Assembly (NCBI RefSeq): GCF_011397635.1
Contig: NC_064761.1
Location: 30,173,643 to 30,237,642, forward strand
Reading direction: 5' to 3'
Source: Epinephelus fuscoguttatus
Lineage: Eukaryota; Chordata; Actinopteri; Perciformes; Serranidae
DNA: 64,000 nucleotides
Shown here: positions 47,401-59,585 of the stretch, one piece after another
Numbering within the stretch: the first letter of the stretch is position 1
Layout of the letters: each line of letters begins with the position of its first letter
The notes under the pieces: model-generated
Seen by the model: the letters and a program-made list of their open reading frames with translations, nothing else
What the model was told of the DNA's origin: nothing
Database searches by the model: none
Translations under genes and position numbers: made by a program

Positions 47401-50400
47401 CTCTGGGGGGGGGGGGGGGGGATTTTTTTATAACTCTTCCGTTTAAATGTTATTAAGGTTTGAAATTGCGCATAATTAAGGGCGTGGTCACTTTAACTGA
47501 CAGGTCGCACCATCACGGGTGGCTAACTAGCATGCTAACTAGCCGCTGGCTCTGCTGCAGAGCTGAGCCTCGACTCGGCCGTCTGCTCGGCGTCATCTCA
47601 GCCAATTCGTGCCCATGTTCAAGGCATTGAACCTGTACTCTCAGCCGTGTTTGCGCCTTTCGGATAATTTTTCAGGCAAATATTGGAGTAATATGGCTTG
47701 CTGTTCGACTAATTATACCAACAGACCGTCCAAGAAGTCTGTGTTCCAGGTTTTTCGGTAAGTGAAATTCTGAAATTCTAGTATTATTTTATTTATGTTT
47801 ATATGTTAGCACTAATTAGCGGTCACCATCTAGCTTGTCAGCTTATTATTATATTATTAAGTTTTTATTTAATACATGTAAAATCACGTTGATACCGGAG
47901 GTCTCATTTTCAAATGCGACCTGTATCACAGCAACATCCACATCAAGTTACAGAGCCACAGACAACACGATACAACACAAGCTTAGCTCGTTAACTAGCT
48001 AACCAGCCAGCTAACGGTTAGCCTTCGAGCAAGACGCCAGTCCAGGGATGCATCGAAGTCAGAGCCTGACAGAGAAGTGTTAGGATGTAGGCATTTAGGG
48101 AGAGAATATTTTGAACAAAAGGCTGAGGCTGTGTGAGGTTTGAAAATAAAGGTCCACCATGTTAGTTAGCTAACGTGTTGCAATGTTAACGTTGTCATAT
48201 GAGCAGTGTAATGTTAACGTAACATTAAGGCTATACTTGTGTATGTGAATTAAAAAGTGGCGAACTGTATGAAATTACAATAAGGTGTGTAACGTAATTG
48301 AAAAAAAACTAATGTGACATTTGACTGTCACATATAAAATATTAATAAGATTACTGTATGATATAGGCCTGTGTTTACACAACAATAGATAATGCACAGA
48401 CAGAATATGAGGACTGTGACTGTGATGGCCACCACCTTTTTGTTTTGCTAAAATAAATTGATTATGATCTGTTAAACATTGAAGTAAGTTAAGTTGTATT
48501 GTTTGCATGTAATGGAGTCTGTTAAGTAGGTAACCTAACACATATATTACTTTTAATATCTATTTGTCTGTGTAACGTTTTCCTCTAGGTGACCCAGACA
48601 GACTGGACCAGTGGACACTCAACACGAGGAGACAGAACTGGACTCCAAACAAGACTTCCCATCTGTGCAGTGAACACTTTGAGAGTCTTCACTTCAGCAC
48701 TGACTCCAGGATAAAGACACCTTTTTTTCATACAGTACCTCACAAAGAGTCAAGAAACTTATTAGTTTGAAATGATGAATTATTGTCCATAATACATTTA
48801 AATGCATTACATAAATTACTAATTGTCATACATTACTAAGTACTCGATTAGGGCACAGCTTGCTCCATACTATTCCTGATAAGGTGAAATTACTGACACA
48901 CCAGTGCAGTTTAGTGTTCCCCTGATGCAAAAGGCCAAATGAAGATTTTATTAATCAAGGAACATGACATGTATTTACCAGCTTTAACATTTTAGTGCCT
49001 TTTATGCAAAGACCCTTTATCAAAGTGAGAATTACTATCTTTTTCCCCACACACAGTCTGTGAAGAAGCAATGGAAAAAATATTCTCATAATGAGACAGG
49101 CGAACATAGCATGATTCCACAGTGGCAGTGAGCTTTGAGAACAGTTCAGTTTCCTTTTGATAGCAACAATTATTTTAATGTGGATGAATTGCATACTGTA
49201 CATTCATACTCCTTTTGTCTTGGTAGTACAGTTAAATTTAAAATCACATTCAAATATAAAGTCGAATATCTACAGAACTTAAACACAAAACTACTTTATG
49301 AATGACAGCCACTTACTCAGCAATAAGATCATTTTGGTGGTGAGTGGGCTTTAACCAAGACAGGCTGTAGTCAATGTTTTCTACCTGTGTTTTTAACCTA
49401 TTATCTTTCTCTCATGTAGGACACTTGTGGAAAGTTACAACGCCTCGACCAATGTGATATTTACTCCACAGTAAAGAGGTTGTTTAACAAGAAATTAAGA
49501 TTTTGCAAATTATGACACTGGGTCCTAATCCATAGGTTTTATAATTACTGTTATAAATCTTTTCATTTATTCCATGTGTACTTTTTGTAACATTTTAAAA
49601 TGGATGTTTTCATGAATGCAAGCTTTGACTTAATTTTGTTAAACTGTTTGTGAAATGGTTCGAATTTTTGTGATATAAAGTGGATCAGACAAAATTTACT
49701 TTAGAGTAAAAGCAATTTTTTTGAAAGCTGTCTTTCATCAGTTTCCTGTAATGATTGGAAATATAGTGGTGATTTAAACCTTTAACAAAATATAATAGTT
49801 ATTAATGGCATCCTAATGTTTTCATTTATGTCTTAACATTTACCCAAGTTTGCATTTATCTTAGCAGAATGTAAAAAAAAAAATTTAAAAAAAATGAAAA
49901 GCTGATGTTATGTGCTGGTTTTGTTTGGACATTTCTTTAAGACAAATGAAGAAAATTCACTGAGAAACTATTCTTCTTTTGTGAAAAACAAGGAAATATG
50001 TGTACACTGAATAGTTTTAAGTCCCGTAGGAGGTATTGTTTATTTGTGACGTGACATATGAGAAGGTTCTGTGGGTATTGCTTGGTATTGAGACTTATAT
50101 AGTGAGGCTAAAAAAACCAGCAACACATAATTGGCTGATTATCTTTCTGTTTGCCTCACTATAAAAACGTCACAGTACTTTTGCCTGAGGAAGACCCTCT
50201 CAGAGTTGGCAGCATAGCCCTTGGGGGCTTCAAAACTGTTGTGTCCAGCTAATTCTTTGTTTTTCACTTTGAGCCCTTTTATCCAGTCACATTCTTCTGT
50301 GTTAAAACTAGACTTCTAACAGAGCAGCAAACAAAGGTTACTCTTCAAAATCTTCTCAGGCTCTGCTGCTGGGTGTAAGGTGCTTAGTTATCTTCAAGTA

Positions 50401-52933
50401 CAAAGTTAAAATAATCAGGCCCACACAGAAATGGACAGCTTAATTTTTTGTCAGTGACAATGTTAAACATTAATGCTTAATGTTTTGTCTGTAGTATATG
50501 ATTTGTTTGCCCTTTCAATTGACAGTCAGATTTGATTGTGAAATACAACATTCAGTCAGTAACAAAGACAAAAGGAGTGCAAATGTAAATAGAATTTATT
50601 GAAATTTTAAACAAGTTATAGATGAATATCAAAAACTTAACATTAGCCATGACAGCCTGGGCTATGATCAGGCCTAACAAAATGTGTCCTAAAGGCCAAA
50701 TTCAAAAGCAGTAACACTGCCAACTGTAAGCAGTTCACTGCGTTTGGAGGTGGTCTTTAAGACAATTAACTAATTTACTTAAAAACATATAATTTCTCCT
50801 AGGTGTGAGATGAATGTGTCTGATGTGAGGGTGCTCAATTATGGCACCATTTAAACTATGAACAAATGTAGCCATAACACACATTTCCTGGCCTTATCAA
50901 TCTTTGCTGGATTGCCACCAGCCTCCCACCTGCACCTTTGGGCCAATGAAGAAAATATTATCTTAATGCCAGGATGCTGGAGGTGAAGCTGGTGCAGGTC
51001 CTCCTTCATCATGCTCACCAGCTTGACACTGCTGACCTTCCCCATGTCATTGCCGCCACAGTGGATGATGAGGACATCTGGTGCTGCTCTTCCTCGCAGG
51101 GAGTGCGAAAAGAAGGAGAGAAGGCCTCCCCACTGCAGTCAGCCAAACCAGCAGACACGGACGCCCGGCATGCTGAGGGTGCTTCCCAAGGTCTCTGCAG
51201 CTCTCTGGACACCACGCCGGACATAGCTGTCACCAATGATCCACGCTGTGTATATGAAAGTAAAATGAGTGTAATAAATTATTAGCGTTATATATTTAAA
51301 AAAAGTTGAAGCGTTTTTTTTTTTTTTTAAGATAACAGCTGAATCATTGTTTCAAAGTTTGTTGTATAACGTTAGTTTCAGCTAAACTCAACTTACCTCA
51401 AGTTTCGTGAGGGAGCTGGCACCAAGGGAGCAGCCAACACCACAGGGCTAGCCAAAGTAGCGTAGCTTCTTAGCCTCGTAGCTTCTTAGCCTAGCTTGTT
51501 AGCCTTAGCTAACTTAGCAGCGCCGAGCGAGGTGGGTGTGTTTAGACAGCCAGGCTTCCTTTGGCCCACCTCTTTGCCCATTTTTGATTGTCCGGGAGTT
51601 GGGCGGAGTCAGGCACTGCCAAGATGGCGACGTCCAAAGCGGAGTATTTTGAGCTTCAAATCCACTCTTCAGAAACGGACGGATGACGTCACGGCGACTA
51701 CGTCCATTATTTTATACACTCTATGTCTTAGCCTCGTAGCTTCTTAGCCTAGCTTGTTAGCCTTAGCTAACTTAGCAGCGCCCAGCGAGGTGGGCGTGTT
51801 TTGGCAGCCAGGCTTCCTTTGGCCCACCTCTTTGCCCAATTTTGATTGTCCGGGAGTTGGGCGGAGTCAGGCACTGCCAAGATGGCGACGTCCAGAGCGG
51901 AGTATTTTGAGCTTCAAATCCACTCTTCAGAAACGAACGGATGACGTCACGGCAACTACATCCATTATTTTATACAGTCTATGAGGAGATATTGATATTG
52001 ATTGATGTACCTCTTGCATAAAAGACAAAAACAGAGGCAGCGTTGTAGGAGGCCGTGGTCGGTGAGGCCGTTAAATACATTGTGACTGGAGGACGGAGAA
52101 TTATTTTCTCTAGTACTGCCGATGAGAGAAATTGAATTGTTATTTCTTCTTCGTGTCTCACTAGGGCTGCGTATCGGGTAGTGACAGCAACACTGCCCCA
52201 CGGTTTCCGGTGGTACTGCTCCGTTTGGCCCGTATCTGTAAGCTTTATGGAAACGTGCAGAAATACGGACGAAATGAACGCGGAGCATGAACAGAAGGCT
52301 CTGTCCGTATCCGGATCTGTATTTAACGGTGAGCATAAATGGGCCTTAACACTGATTGGAGGGGAAGCACACAGTGTCCTCACTCATTTATGTCTTGTAT
52401 GAGTATTACAATAGCAATGAGTTGAATACATTTGGCTTTGTGTGTGTATTCCGTCTTCTCACCTAGTCCATGACCTATGTCCCACTCCAGAGGGCTGTCT
52501 GGTCGGTCCACCAGGCTGTCTCCCTGATTTACCAGAGCTTCTTTCAGAACCTCAAATCTGTTTAACACAACTATCCATGTCTGGCCCATTCGCAGACTGT
52601 ACACATCTCCATATTTCCCTGCTAACTGAGAGTAGATGAGTGAGAGGAAAAAGGCAGTGCATGGTGCTTTATATAAACATGAGTCCTATCAGTTGCATTA
52701 ATAAGACATTTTTGATATCTATGATCTACCTGTGTCATACTCTCATGGGTCCTGTTGTAATCCACAGTGAATATGTTGCCCACAACAGGAAATGCCCGAG
52801 GTCCTGGAGGGAAGCTGTGCGGCCGACGGTTCTTAATATAATCTGCAGTGAGGATGAAGACAGCAGTGAAGAGCAGCAGACTTCTGACATCCCAGTCAAT
52901 GTAGGATCCAATTACAGAAAAGACTGAATCCAT
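41462..52933 (-). CDS. CYP2 gene F, complete, nine exons, 7-kb intron 2
   Basis: CYP2J-like P450 of 500 residues. Exons: 1 = 52730-52933, 2 = 52463-52625, 3 = 45308-45457, 4 = 45061-45221, 5 = 44602-44778, 6 = 42823-42964, 7 = 42287-42474, 8 = 42064-42205, 9 = 41462-41637. Approximate positions: membrane anchor 15-34, proline hinge 41-52, I-helix AGSETT 309-314, ExxR 366-369, heme Cys 447 in FSVGKRVCLG. The Ala-to-Val change in the heme loop is unique here. The C-terminus is CVTSH. Intron 2 carries a 5.4-kb composite insertion; intron 5 carries a Rex3 remnant. It is closest to G across exons, introns and promoter. All exons are open. Confidence 0.91.
43370..44530 (+). mobile_element. Rex3 (RTE-clade LINE), internally deleted
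   Basis: Begins AAGAATCACCACCTTATTGTGGTGG and includes GGGATGTGGAATGTCACCT, the start of the Rex3 endonuclease region; then jumps to the 3' part (CATAGGGTGGCTGGGCTCAG) and ends in (GGAT)n at 44502-44530. Most of endonuclease and RT is missing. Plus strand, intron 5 of F, opposite to the gene. Confidence 0.82.
44500..44530 (+). repeat. GGAT microsatellite at the Rex3 end
   Basis: Six GGAT units form the terminal tail of the Rex3 copy. Confidence 0.9.
45458..46985. other. Intron 2 of F, 3' part
   Basis: No ORF. 46540-46980 is paralogous to 60280-60820 in G (GTGTCGGATGGGGG, CACTGTAGCAGGCCCAGGTAACACA). Confidence 0.6.
46286..46360 (-). repeat. L2-like LINE tail
   Basis: AACCTTTATTTAAACAGGTATCTCACTGAGA and TTTCAAGAGAGACCTGG match the 3' end of the LINE at 55824. 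Confidence 0.5.
47401..47421. repeat. Poly-G run of 17
   Basis: An uninterrupted G tract inside repeat X; other copies lack it (GTACAGAGGTTG), so it expanded here or is an assembly artefact. Confidence 0.8.
47693..48768 (+). pseudogene. THAP-domain ORF, two exons, decayed
   Basis: Exon 1 (47693-47757) reads [21 protein letters not shown] and ends at GTAAGTG. After a TCCTCTAG acceptor, exon 2 (48589-48768) reads [19 protein letters not shown], then [12 protein letters not shown] and KTPFFHTVP, then stops. CxxC-like start, Trp, CSEHF and the P at the end are THAP zinc-finger landmarks (about 80 residues). The frame does not line up across the junction, so a few bases are lost or the junction is wrong. 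THAP domains head P-element- and Kolobok-type transposases; no catalytic part follows here. Confidence 0.65.
48769..50739. other. Interior of the composite insertion
   Basis: AT-rich, no ORF above background. 50150-50260 (TGAGGAAGACCCTCTCAGAG) resembles the tails of some fish retroelements; not assigned. Confidence 0.4.
50740..51250 (-). mobile_element. SGNH-hydrolase-like ORF fragment (broken; element fossil)
   Basis: Minus-strand blocks IIGDSYVRR and IIHCGGND correspond to the Ser and Gly/Asn blocks of SGNH hydrolases. A middle part starts [20 protein letters not shown]. Such domains occur in some fish retroelements, including tyrosine-recombinase (Ngaro/DIRS) types. It is broken. Family assignment is tentative. 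Confidence 0.55.
51469..51984. repeat. Tandem duplication, two 258-bp units
   Basis: CTTAGCCTCGTAGCTTCTTAG begins both units (51469 and 51727). They differ at only a handful of bases and each ends in CCATTATTTTATACA(C/G)TCTATG, a common fish MITE terminus. Confidence 0.9.
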
Positions 52934-52956
52934 TCTGCAAACAAGGGCTCAAACCT

Positions 52957-53345
52957 GCCAGGCTCAGACTACACAATATCTCTGTCTGTCAAAATGGTCC
53001 TTTGTGAAAGTCATTAATTCTGGCTGTGATTTGGCTGAGAGACATACTGCATGTTAGTCCCCAACCAATCAGAGCTTGATCTTCACGACCTGTGTGACAC
53101 CATCAAAGGAGGTGATAGGCAGAGACTTCCTGGAAAAACAATGTTATAAGGAATCCAAAGTGGTGTGTATGCAGGCTGTTATGAAACACCCAGAAAAAGA
53201 AAGAAAAAACAGCTGTGACCTTTTCTCTGTTTCACACCAACATCATCGTTCCTCTTCCTCATCAACATGATTGAAGCCTGCATTTTGTTTGCATCTCCTA
53301 TGAAACTGGTGTCGTCTGCCCTGAGCCAATAATATGACACTTGGC
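52957..53345 (-). promoter_or_regulatory. Upstream region of gene F, F/G-specific 350-bp block
   Basis: Sequence from about 52957 to 53315 is shared with 61457-61812 upstream of G and is not found upstream of A-E. It includes ACCAATCAGAGC (53065-53076). The old AGCCAATAATAT arm is displaced to about 53325, 390 bp from the ATG instead of about 100. Confidence 0.5.
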
Positions 53346-54788
53346 AATCGAACAAAAGCCCACTGGCTGAGGTGGACTCTGCCCGCTTCATTCTTGGAAA
53401 CAGGATTTCATACACTGTTTGTCTGTGACCCTAAAAGCACGTACTCTGCTCTCTTCATACTTGATAAAAGATTTCAAACACAGTTAATTAGTGAACCCGA
53501 AACAGTTATTTTAATTTAGCAGTAGCCTATAATTTGTTGATGTAGATGTGCTGAATTTTATATAAATCACCTGTTTAAAGATTATTAAGGCTTAAATTTG
53601 CCCGTAATTAAAGGTGTGGACAGTTTGGGTGGCACATGGGGGCTGTCTCTTGACAAGTTGCTAGCATGGTGACAACACTGGTTAGATAACACAGGGGTAG
53701 CTGTAACCCTTAGATTTATGATTGGTAGCACCAAAGTAATGGCTAGTTGGCGCCCTCTGTCACATTTCAGATGTCTATAACTTCTTAGCAGTTCCACCAA
53801 AGAGATTTACCCTCTAAATTTCTCAGATGAAACCCCCAGAGATTATAAATTTCACAAATTTAACAAAAATATAAATTGGTGCAGAAATCAGTTTTTCGTA
53901 TTTCCCACACTATTTGTCCTTCATTATCTAACAAGCCCCCTGATAGATTGTATGTTCCTTTGGTTCCCAGTCCCCTCAGCAAAAAACATAGTTTCTATAA
54001 AACTAACTCCACCTTGAGAAGCTACAAAATGTTAATTATGCATTGATGCATCAGTAATGATCAAATAATGTAATATATCTATATCTATATATATCTATAT
54101 ATCTATATATATATATAAATCAAATAAGTCACAGGAGCCATTTTACTGCAGAAGTACTTTCGATTTTGTAAAGGAGTCTGAATGTAGGACTTTTACTGAA
54201 CAGAGTATGGCTTTTATGAGTTGTTGTGTTACGTAGCAGTTGTAATCATAAATAACCTATTCATCCAGAATGGCTGCAAGGTTTTTACATGACCACAGCA
54301 GTATTCTGGACCCTTCTTCATGTTATTTAGTTGTCAGAAATCCCCCAAAATTATTTTTCTTGTTATTTCAAGTCAATATTAACACACAAACACACACACA
54401 CACACACAAAATAACTGCACATGGCTGTTTATGTTGTCTTATCAGAATTTAAAAATCCTGCTTTAACTCATAACCTCAAAAAATCTCTTCATAAAGTTTG
54501 ATTTGCCATGTCATTATATGAATACATAACAAAAATCGACCTCCATATCCTCTTTGGCATGTATTAGAAATCAAAATGTTACATCATAAACATTTTTTAG
54601 ACGTTTCACAAATTTTCGATTTAAATGAGAGAAATCAACAAAAAGACAAAAAAGGTCTAATCTAGCCTAAAAAAAAAAAGTATAATTGAAGCCAAGCAAC
54701 ATTTTGATTTACTTACTAAACCTCCTCATAGTGACATAATGACAAAAAGTTATTACTTTTTTGAGTATTTGTTCTGTCAAATTTACTC
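53346..54788. other. F-G spacer
   Basis: Non-coding. 53545-53690 is a short remnant of repeat X; 53760-54220 matches 63600-64000 at the right edge. Confidence 0.6.
54382..54410. repeat. CA microsatellite, F-G spacer
   Basis: About 12 CA units; paralogous to the longer tract at 40985. Confidence 0.9.
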
Positions 54789-55175
54789 TTAGCGTGAGGT
54801 TGCGCAGATTTCATATTGACATGGTGCCAGAGTCACACCAAAGTGATAGTCCATTACAGGCTTCACCCCAGCAGGCATTGAGAAGGTGAAGTGCTGCATG
54901 AAGGAGGTGAAGAAGAGGAAAAGCTCCATCCTGGCCAGGTTCTCTCCGAGACACACCCGCTTACCTGAGACAGGAAAACAAACAGAAACAAACTGAAAAT
55001 GTCTTTGGCACAGTTTTGGCCCAGAGTTTAAACTAATTTATGACAACAGCAGAAAACATTCTCATACTGTAAGGTCTTTCTAAGGAGGAGAACTGCCAAC
55101 TGTTGGGTTAACCATGACAAACTTTGTCCTGATTTCAGGTTTAGACAAAAGGTCAGAGGTTCACCAAAATGATTA

Positions 55176-55737
55176 GGCACACTTTATACGACACCGATTT
55201 CAACTGAAAATGGTAAACTTTAGTTGCATTTTGGCCGATCGTTTACACGACAGCGGCATTTTGGGTGCCTGCAAACACAACATTTTGAAAACGGGTTCCA
55301 GAGTGCAGAATGCAGTTGTGCAATATGGTTCCAGTCACTAGGCATGCGCGAGAAAGTCGACCGTCACAACAATGCTGAGCTCTGTTTGTGCTGCTCGCCC
55401 TGTTGATTTGAAGTGAAGTGTTGATCTGTTACTGTAGCAACTCCACCTCGTCGTCCATCCAGACAAATTTATCTGTGCATGCTTTCGCCATTGTGTCTTC
55501 TTTGTTTTGGTTTGTAATCACCACGTTGTAGAGGAAGGCGCTTCAGCACAGGTGCATGGCATCATGCCGTGGTGTTCCTTTGCAAATTTACACTGCCACC
55601 CATTGGCCTGGCATGCATACTACAATGTTTCCAGTAGATTTTGCAGCTCCGTATGAACGGGGATCGTTTCAAGTTTTTAAAATGCAAAGGACAGACTTTT
55701 CCGTTTTTAGAGAAACCGTTGTCGTCTAAACAGGGCC
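55176..55737. mobile_element. PIF/Harbinger-type MITE, 562 bp, in intron 8 of G
   Basis: Termini GGCACACTTTATACGACACC and the inverse of GGCCCTGTTTAGACGACAAC, flanked by TTA (55173-55175 and 55738-55740). Intron 8 of E reads ATCATTAGTCAAACATTGCC at the same place, a clean empty site. Confidence 0.82.
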
Positions 55738-55823
55738 TTAGTCAAACATTGCCAATGTTTGGCTCTGTTGGTGCCCACTGGTAGGGCAAAAGTCAAGTAT
55801 TCCTGGGATGACACTGCAGTGAT

Positions 55824-57045
55824 TTTTTTTTAATTGAACCTTTATTTAACTAGATAAAAGACCCATTGAGATCAAGACCTATTTCACAAGGGTGACCTGG
55901 CCAAGAAGGGCAGCAGTACAATTCATAATAAATACCACAAATGTAAAGACAGAAAAAAGATACAAACATTGAAATATAGAAATCTAAACAATTTGACAAA
56001 TAAAGTGCAGGAGGTATGGTTTCAGTAACAGCTTAAGAACAAAAGCACTGTTTGATAGATTCTCGTTCTCGGTCTTTTAGGAGAGTGAAAGGCTTCAGGT
56101 GAAATAAGTTCTGGTATTTTTAGTGCAGATTGGAGAGTATTCCAAGCAGAGGGAGCAGAGAAACTGAACGCTTTTTTTCCCATTTCAGTCCGAACGCAAG
56201 GAGCAGACAAGTGCAAAATGTTATTAGATCGTAAGGCATAATGGCTTTAAGTTCTGCTGAAGAAAAGTGCATAAATAGGCAGGAACCAAGCCAAGAAGAG
56301 CTTTATAAATCAGAGTCATCCAGTGTGTATACCTTTGTACATTCAAGTACAGGCAGAAAAGTAGCCAATATCAGAAGCTTCCGAGCTCTGAGGGAAAAAT
56401 ATGACTTATTTCTGTAATAGAAACCGAGTTTCATTCTTAATTTGGTGACCAAATTTCTGATGTGAGCATGAAAGCAGTTCTAATTGAGGAGATATTCTCC
56501 AGGAGAAAAGATGAATTAGAAAAGAGCATTACTTTGGATTTTTCAGCATTTAAAAGCAGTTTCAGTTGTTCAAGACGAGTCTGCACTACATCAAAAGCGT
56601 ACTGCAAGAATTCAAATGCCTGTGCAATAGAGTGTGAACAACAATAAATTACAGTATCATCCGCATAAAAATGATATGAGGCATTTGACAAGTTTGTGCA
56701 CAGATCATTAATGTAAATTGTGAACAAAATGGGTCCTAAGACTGAGCCTTGAGGTACGCCTTTTGTGACCTCAAGAAAGGTGGAACTAACTCAGCCATCT
56801 GAACACATTGCATTCTACTTGCCAAATAGTCTGTAAACCAAGTGGCTGCTTGTTTGGAGATGCCAATCTTGAGGAGAATTTTCAACAAAAGACTGTGGTC
56901 CACAGTGTCAAATGCCTTGGACAAGTCAATGAACAAGGCAGCACAAAACTTTTTAGAGTCCAATGCCTCAAACACATCATTAAAAACTTTTAGGGCAGCA
57001 GTAGCAGTGCTATGCTGCTTCCTAAAACCTGACTGAAGTGGCTTT
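55824..57045 (-). mobile_element. LINE (L2/Rex1-type), 5'-truncated, with RT domain
   Basis: Minus-strand motifs in order: SGFRKQHST, FIDLSKAFDTVDHS, VPQGSVLGP, FYADDTVIYC, then a C-terminal KKAFSFSAPSAWNTLQ. Several frame breaks. The 3' end is an A-run (T-run at 55824). Introns of E and F at this point read straight through CACTGCAG/ACTGATCAGTGAC. Confidence 0.8.
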
Positions 57046-59339
57046 GATCAGTGACTGGCATTCATCACAAGATGAATGTAGGTATGTTGTTCTTTTCTTG
57101 ATCATCAGAGTTTTTTCTGGACCAATCTGCAATCATTATGTGCACCGTACAGTCTCAGTGTACACTGGGACATGCTCCGGGCTCCTGTCTAAACAGGTAA
57201 ATATACTGAAAAAACAAGACATTGTGTTGCTCCTCACCAGCAGAGAAAGGGATGAAAGCAGCTGGCTTCACAAACTTGCCCTCCTTGTTCAGAAAGTGTC
57301 CTGGGTTGAAGGTGTTGGGAGTCTTCCATTCATTCTTGTCGAACAGCACCGAGGTCAGATTGGGGATTATTGTAACACCCTGGTGGTTGGAATCATAATG
57401 ACAATTCATGAAGAAAGAACAGACAGTACATGGTAATGATGTGGCATAAAAATGCGTAGCAGAACTGACCTTTGGGATTGTGTATCCTCCCAGCTGGATG
57501 TCCCTGCTGGTAGCATGAGGCACACTGAGAGGAACTATGTTGCCCATCCTCTGGATCTCATGTATGACAGCATCAGTGTAGGGCAGGTTTGCACGATCTT
57601 CCATGGACACCTGTCTGGACTGTCCAATGACTTCGTCTATCTCAGCCTGGACCTTTGCTGTGCAACAGGAGGGGAACAGACAGAAGGGAGACTTTATTTC
57701 ATCAACAGTTTGCAAAAGACCCATGGAGAGATTGAGCACAATGCAGCACTGCCACATTAGTGAACAGATATATTTGTGTTCCAGTTGGACTACAAACTTG
57801 AATCAATCACAATCAGTTATGCAGTATCTTTTACAGGTACCTGTTTGTTGCACAGAATTAGTTGTGAATGTGTAGTTCACTTGTAATGACACAACATTTG
57901 TCACCTTGAAGTAAATGTAGTCACATGATGTATCAATAATTTTCCACCTACTGAAAGAGCACTTGTTCTGGTGTCACCCATTTGCACAGAGCCGTGTTAG
58001 TTTGGTCAGTGATCTTACCCTGGATCTCAGGGTACTTTGCCATGTAGAGGAAAGCCCAGCGCAGAGTGGTGGCCGTGGTCTCAGAGCCAGCCGCAAACAG
58101 ATCAAAGACAGACATAACCAGGTTTTCCTCATTAAAAGTACTGTCAGCCTGCTCCTTATTCTGAGAATATATACAAATACAAGCGTTCAAAAATGCTGCA
58201 AAATAATTTAGAACAAGAACATTAGAACATAAGTTAATAATAACAATAAGAAGAAGAACATTAAAACCTTGTACCTTGAAAAATATTGAAATGCCTTTGC
58301 TTTGCTAGACTACAATAGGTGTATGCTGTTGGAGATAAGGCCTTAAAAGACAGTGCTGTCAGGCAGAGGCCATGGCAAATGTTCATGTAAGGTCAGACAA
58401 GCATTTTATGTAAAAAAAAAATCAAAGCCACATCTAGTGTCAATCACCATCTCAATCTCTTTCAGGTAGCAGTCGATGAAGTCTCTTTGGTCTGAGGGAT
58501 CCCAGTTCTGTCTGTGCTGCTTAAGCTCCAGTCTAATGAAGTCCTTTACATTGTTCCAGATGTGCAGGACTGTCTGATGTGGCCCTGGCAAACGTCTCAT
58601 CAGTTGAGGGAAAGCGTTGTAAAGCTGCAGAGGACAGCAGATTAGAAACTATTACTTATTGATAAGACATTTTGGGGAAAGATTTTCTATTCATGACAAT
58701 CCATACCAAATATTCAAACCTGTTTACAAATCAGCTCTTGAGCCTTACACATTTTCCATATTGAGCTGTGTGTGTACTGAATATTACATATCTGTGTCCA
58801 AATAGAGCCTCTTGCATGAGTGATAAACTGTTTTATCATGAGGACTGCCACACAGTAGTACACAGTATTAAGATTTATTAATCAATAGCTTTAAAATGTC
58901 GTACCTGTACCCAGATGGAGACTTGAAGCTGGAAAGCTTTGCCAAAGCTCTTCATCAGTTTGATGAACTTCTCATCACCATACTCAAAGCGATGACCAAA
59001 AACCAAGGTGCAGATGATGTTGGAGACAGCGTTGTTGATGACGAGGTGTGGGTAGAATGGTTTACCTCCACAATTAGACAGAAAATTAGATATTAACTGT
59101 ATTCGTGATTGTGTAGCATTGTTAATGGTTTGTTGTGCATACACTGTTTACCTTCATAGCTACTCAAGTCCTTTGCACAGTGCGTAAATTCATTTAAGAT
59201 GACGGGTTCAAGTGACTTCTTGCCAAATCCAAAATATTTGAGGGTCGACAATGCAAAACGCCTCTGCTGCTTCCATGTGTTCCCATTGCTTAACACTATA
59301 CCTGATGGGAAATACATCAAATGAAGTTAAAAATGAAAA

Positions 59340-59529
59340 AGAAAAAGACAGAAAATGAAGGAATATTCTTTTACAACTCAAATCAACTTTATGGCACATT
59401 TCATACAACAGTAACACAAAGTGTCTCACAGAGGTTAAAAACAACAAAAAAAACAAAACAGAAAACAAAAAAGAAAAGAGGAAACCCAACCCTCCCACCC
59501 CACATAGAGATACATAAATATACACATAG

Positions 59530-59585
<56 letters not shown>

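Larger units (their letters stand above)
46986..52346. mobile_element. PIF/Harbinger-like composite insertion, 5.36 kb
   Basis: Ends GGGCTCATTTATGCTC (46986) and GAGCATAAATGGGCC (to 52346) are inverted repeats beside TAA on each side. Intron 2 of G has the empty site (CCAACTGTAACAGTGATTGG, about 60817-60836). The interior is mostly other repeats: family X/THAP (47210-48768), an SGNH fragment, and a tandem duplication. An ATGGCGACTGTGGAGGAG near 47164 could begin an original ORF. Confidence 0.6.

Noticed and set aside
56022-56975. Reverse-transcriptase frames as a host gene
   Set aside because: FYADDTVIY and the 3' tail identify a 5'-truncated LINE, absent from the same intron in E and F.
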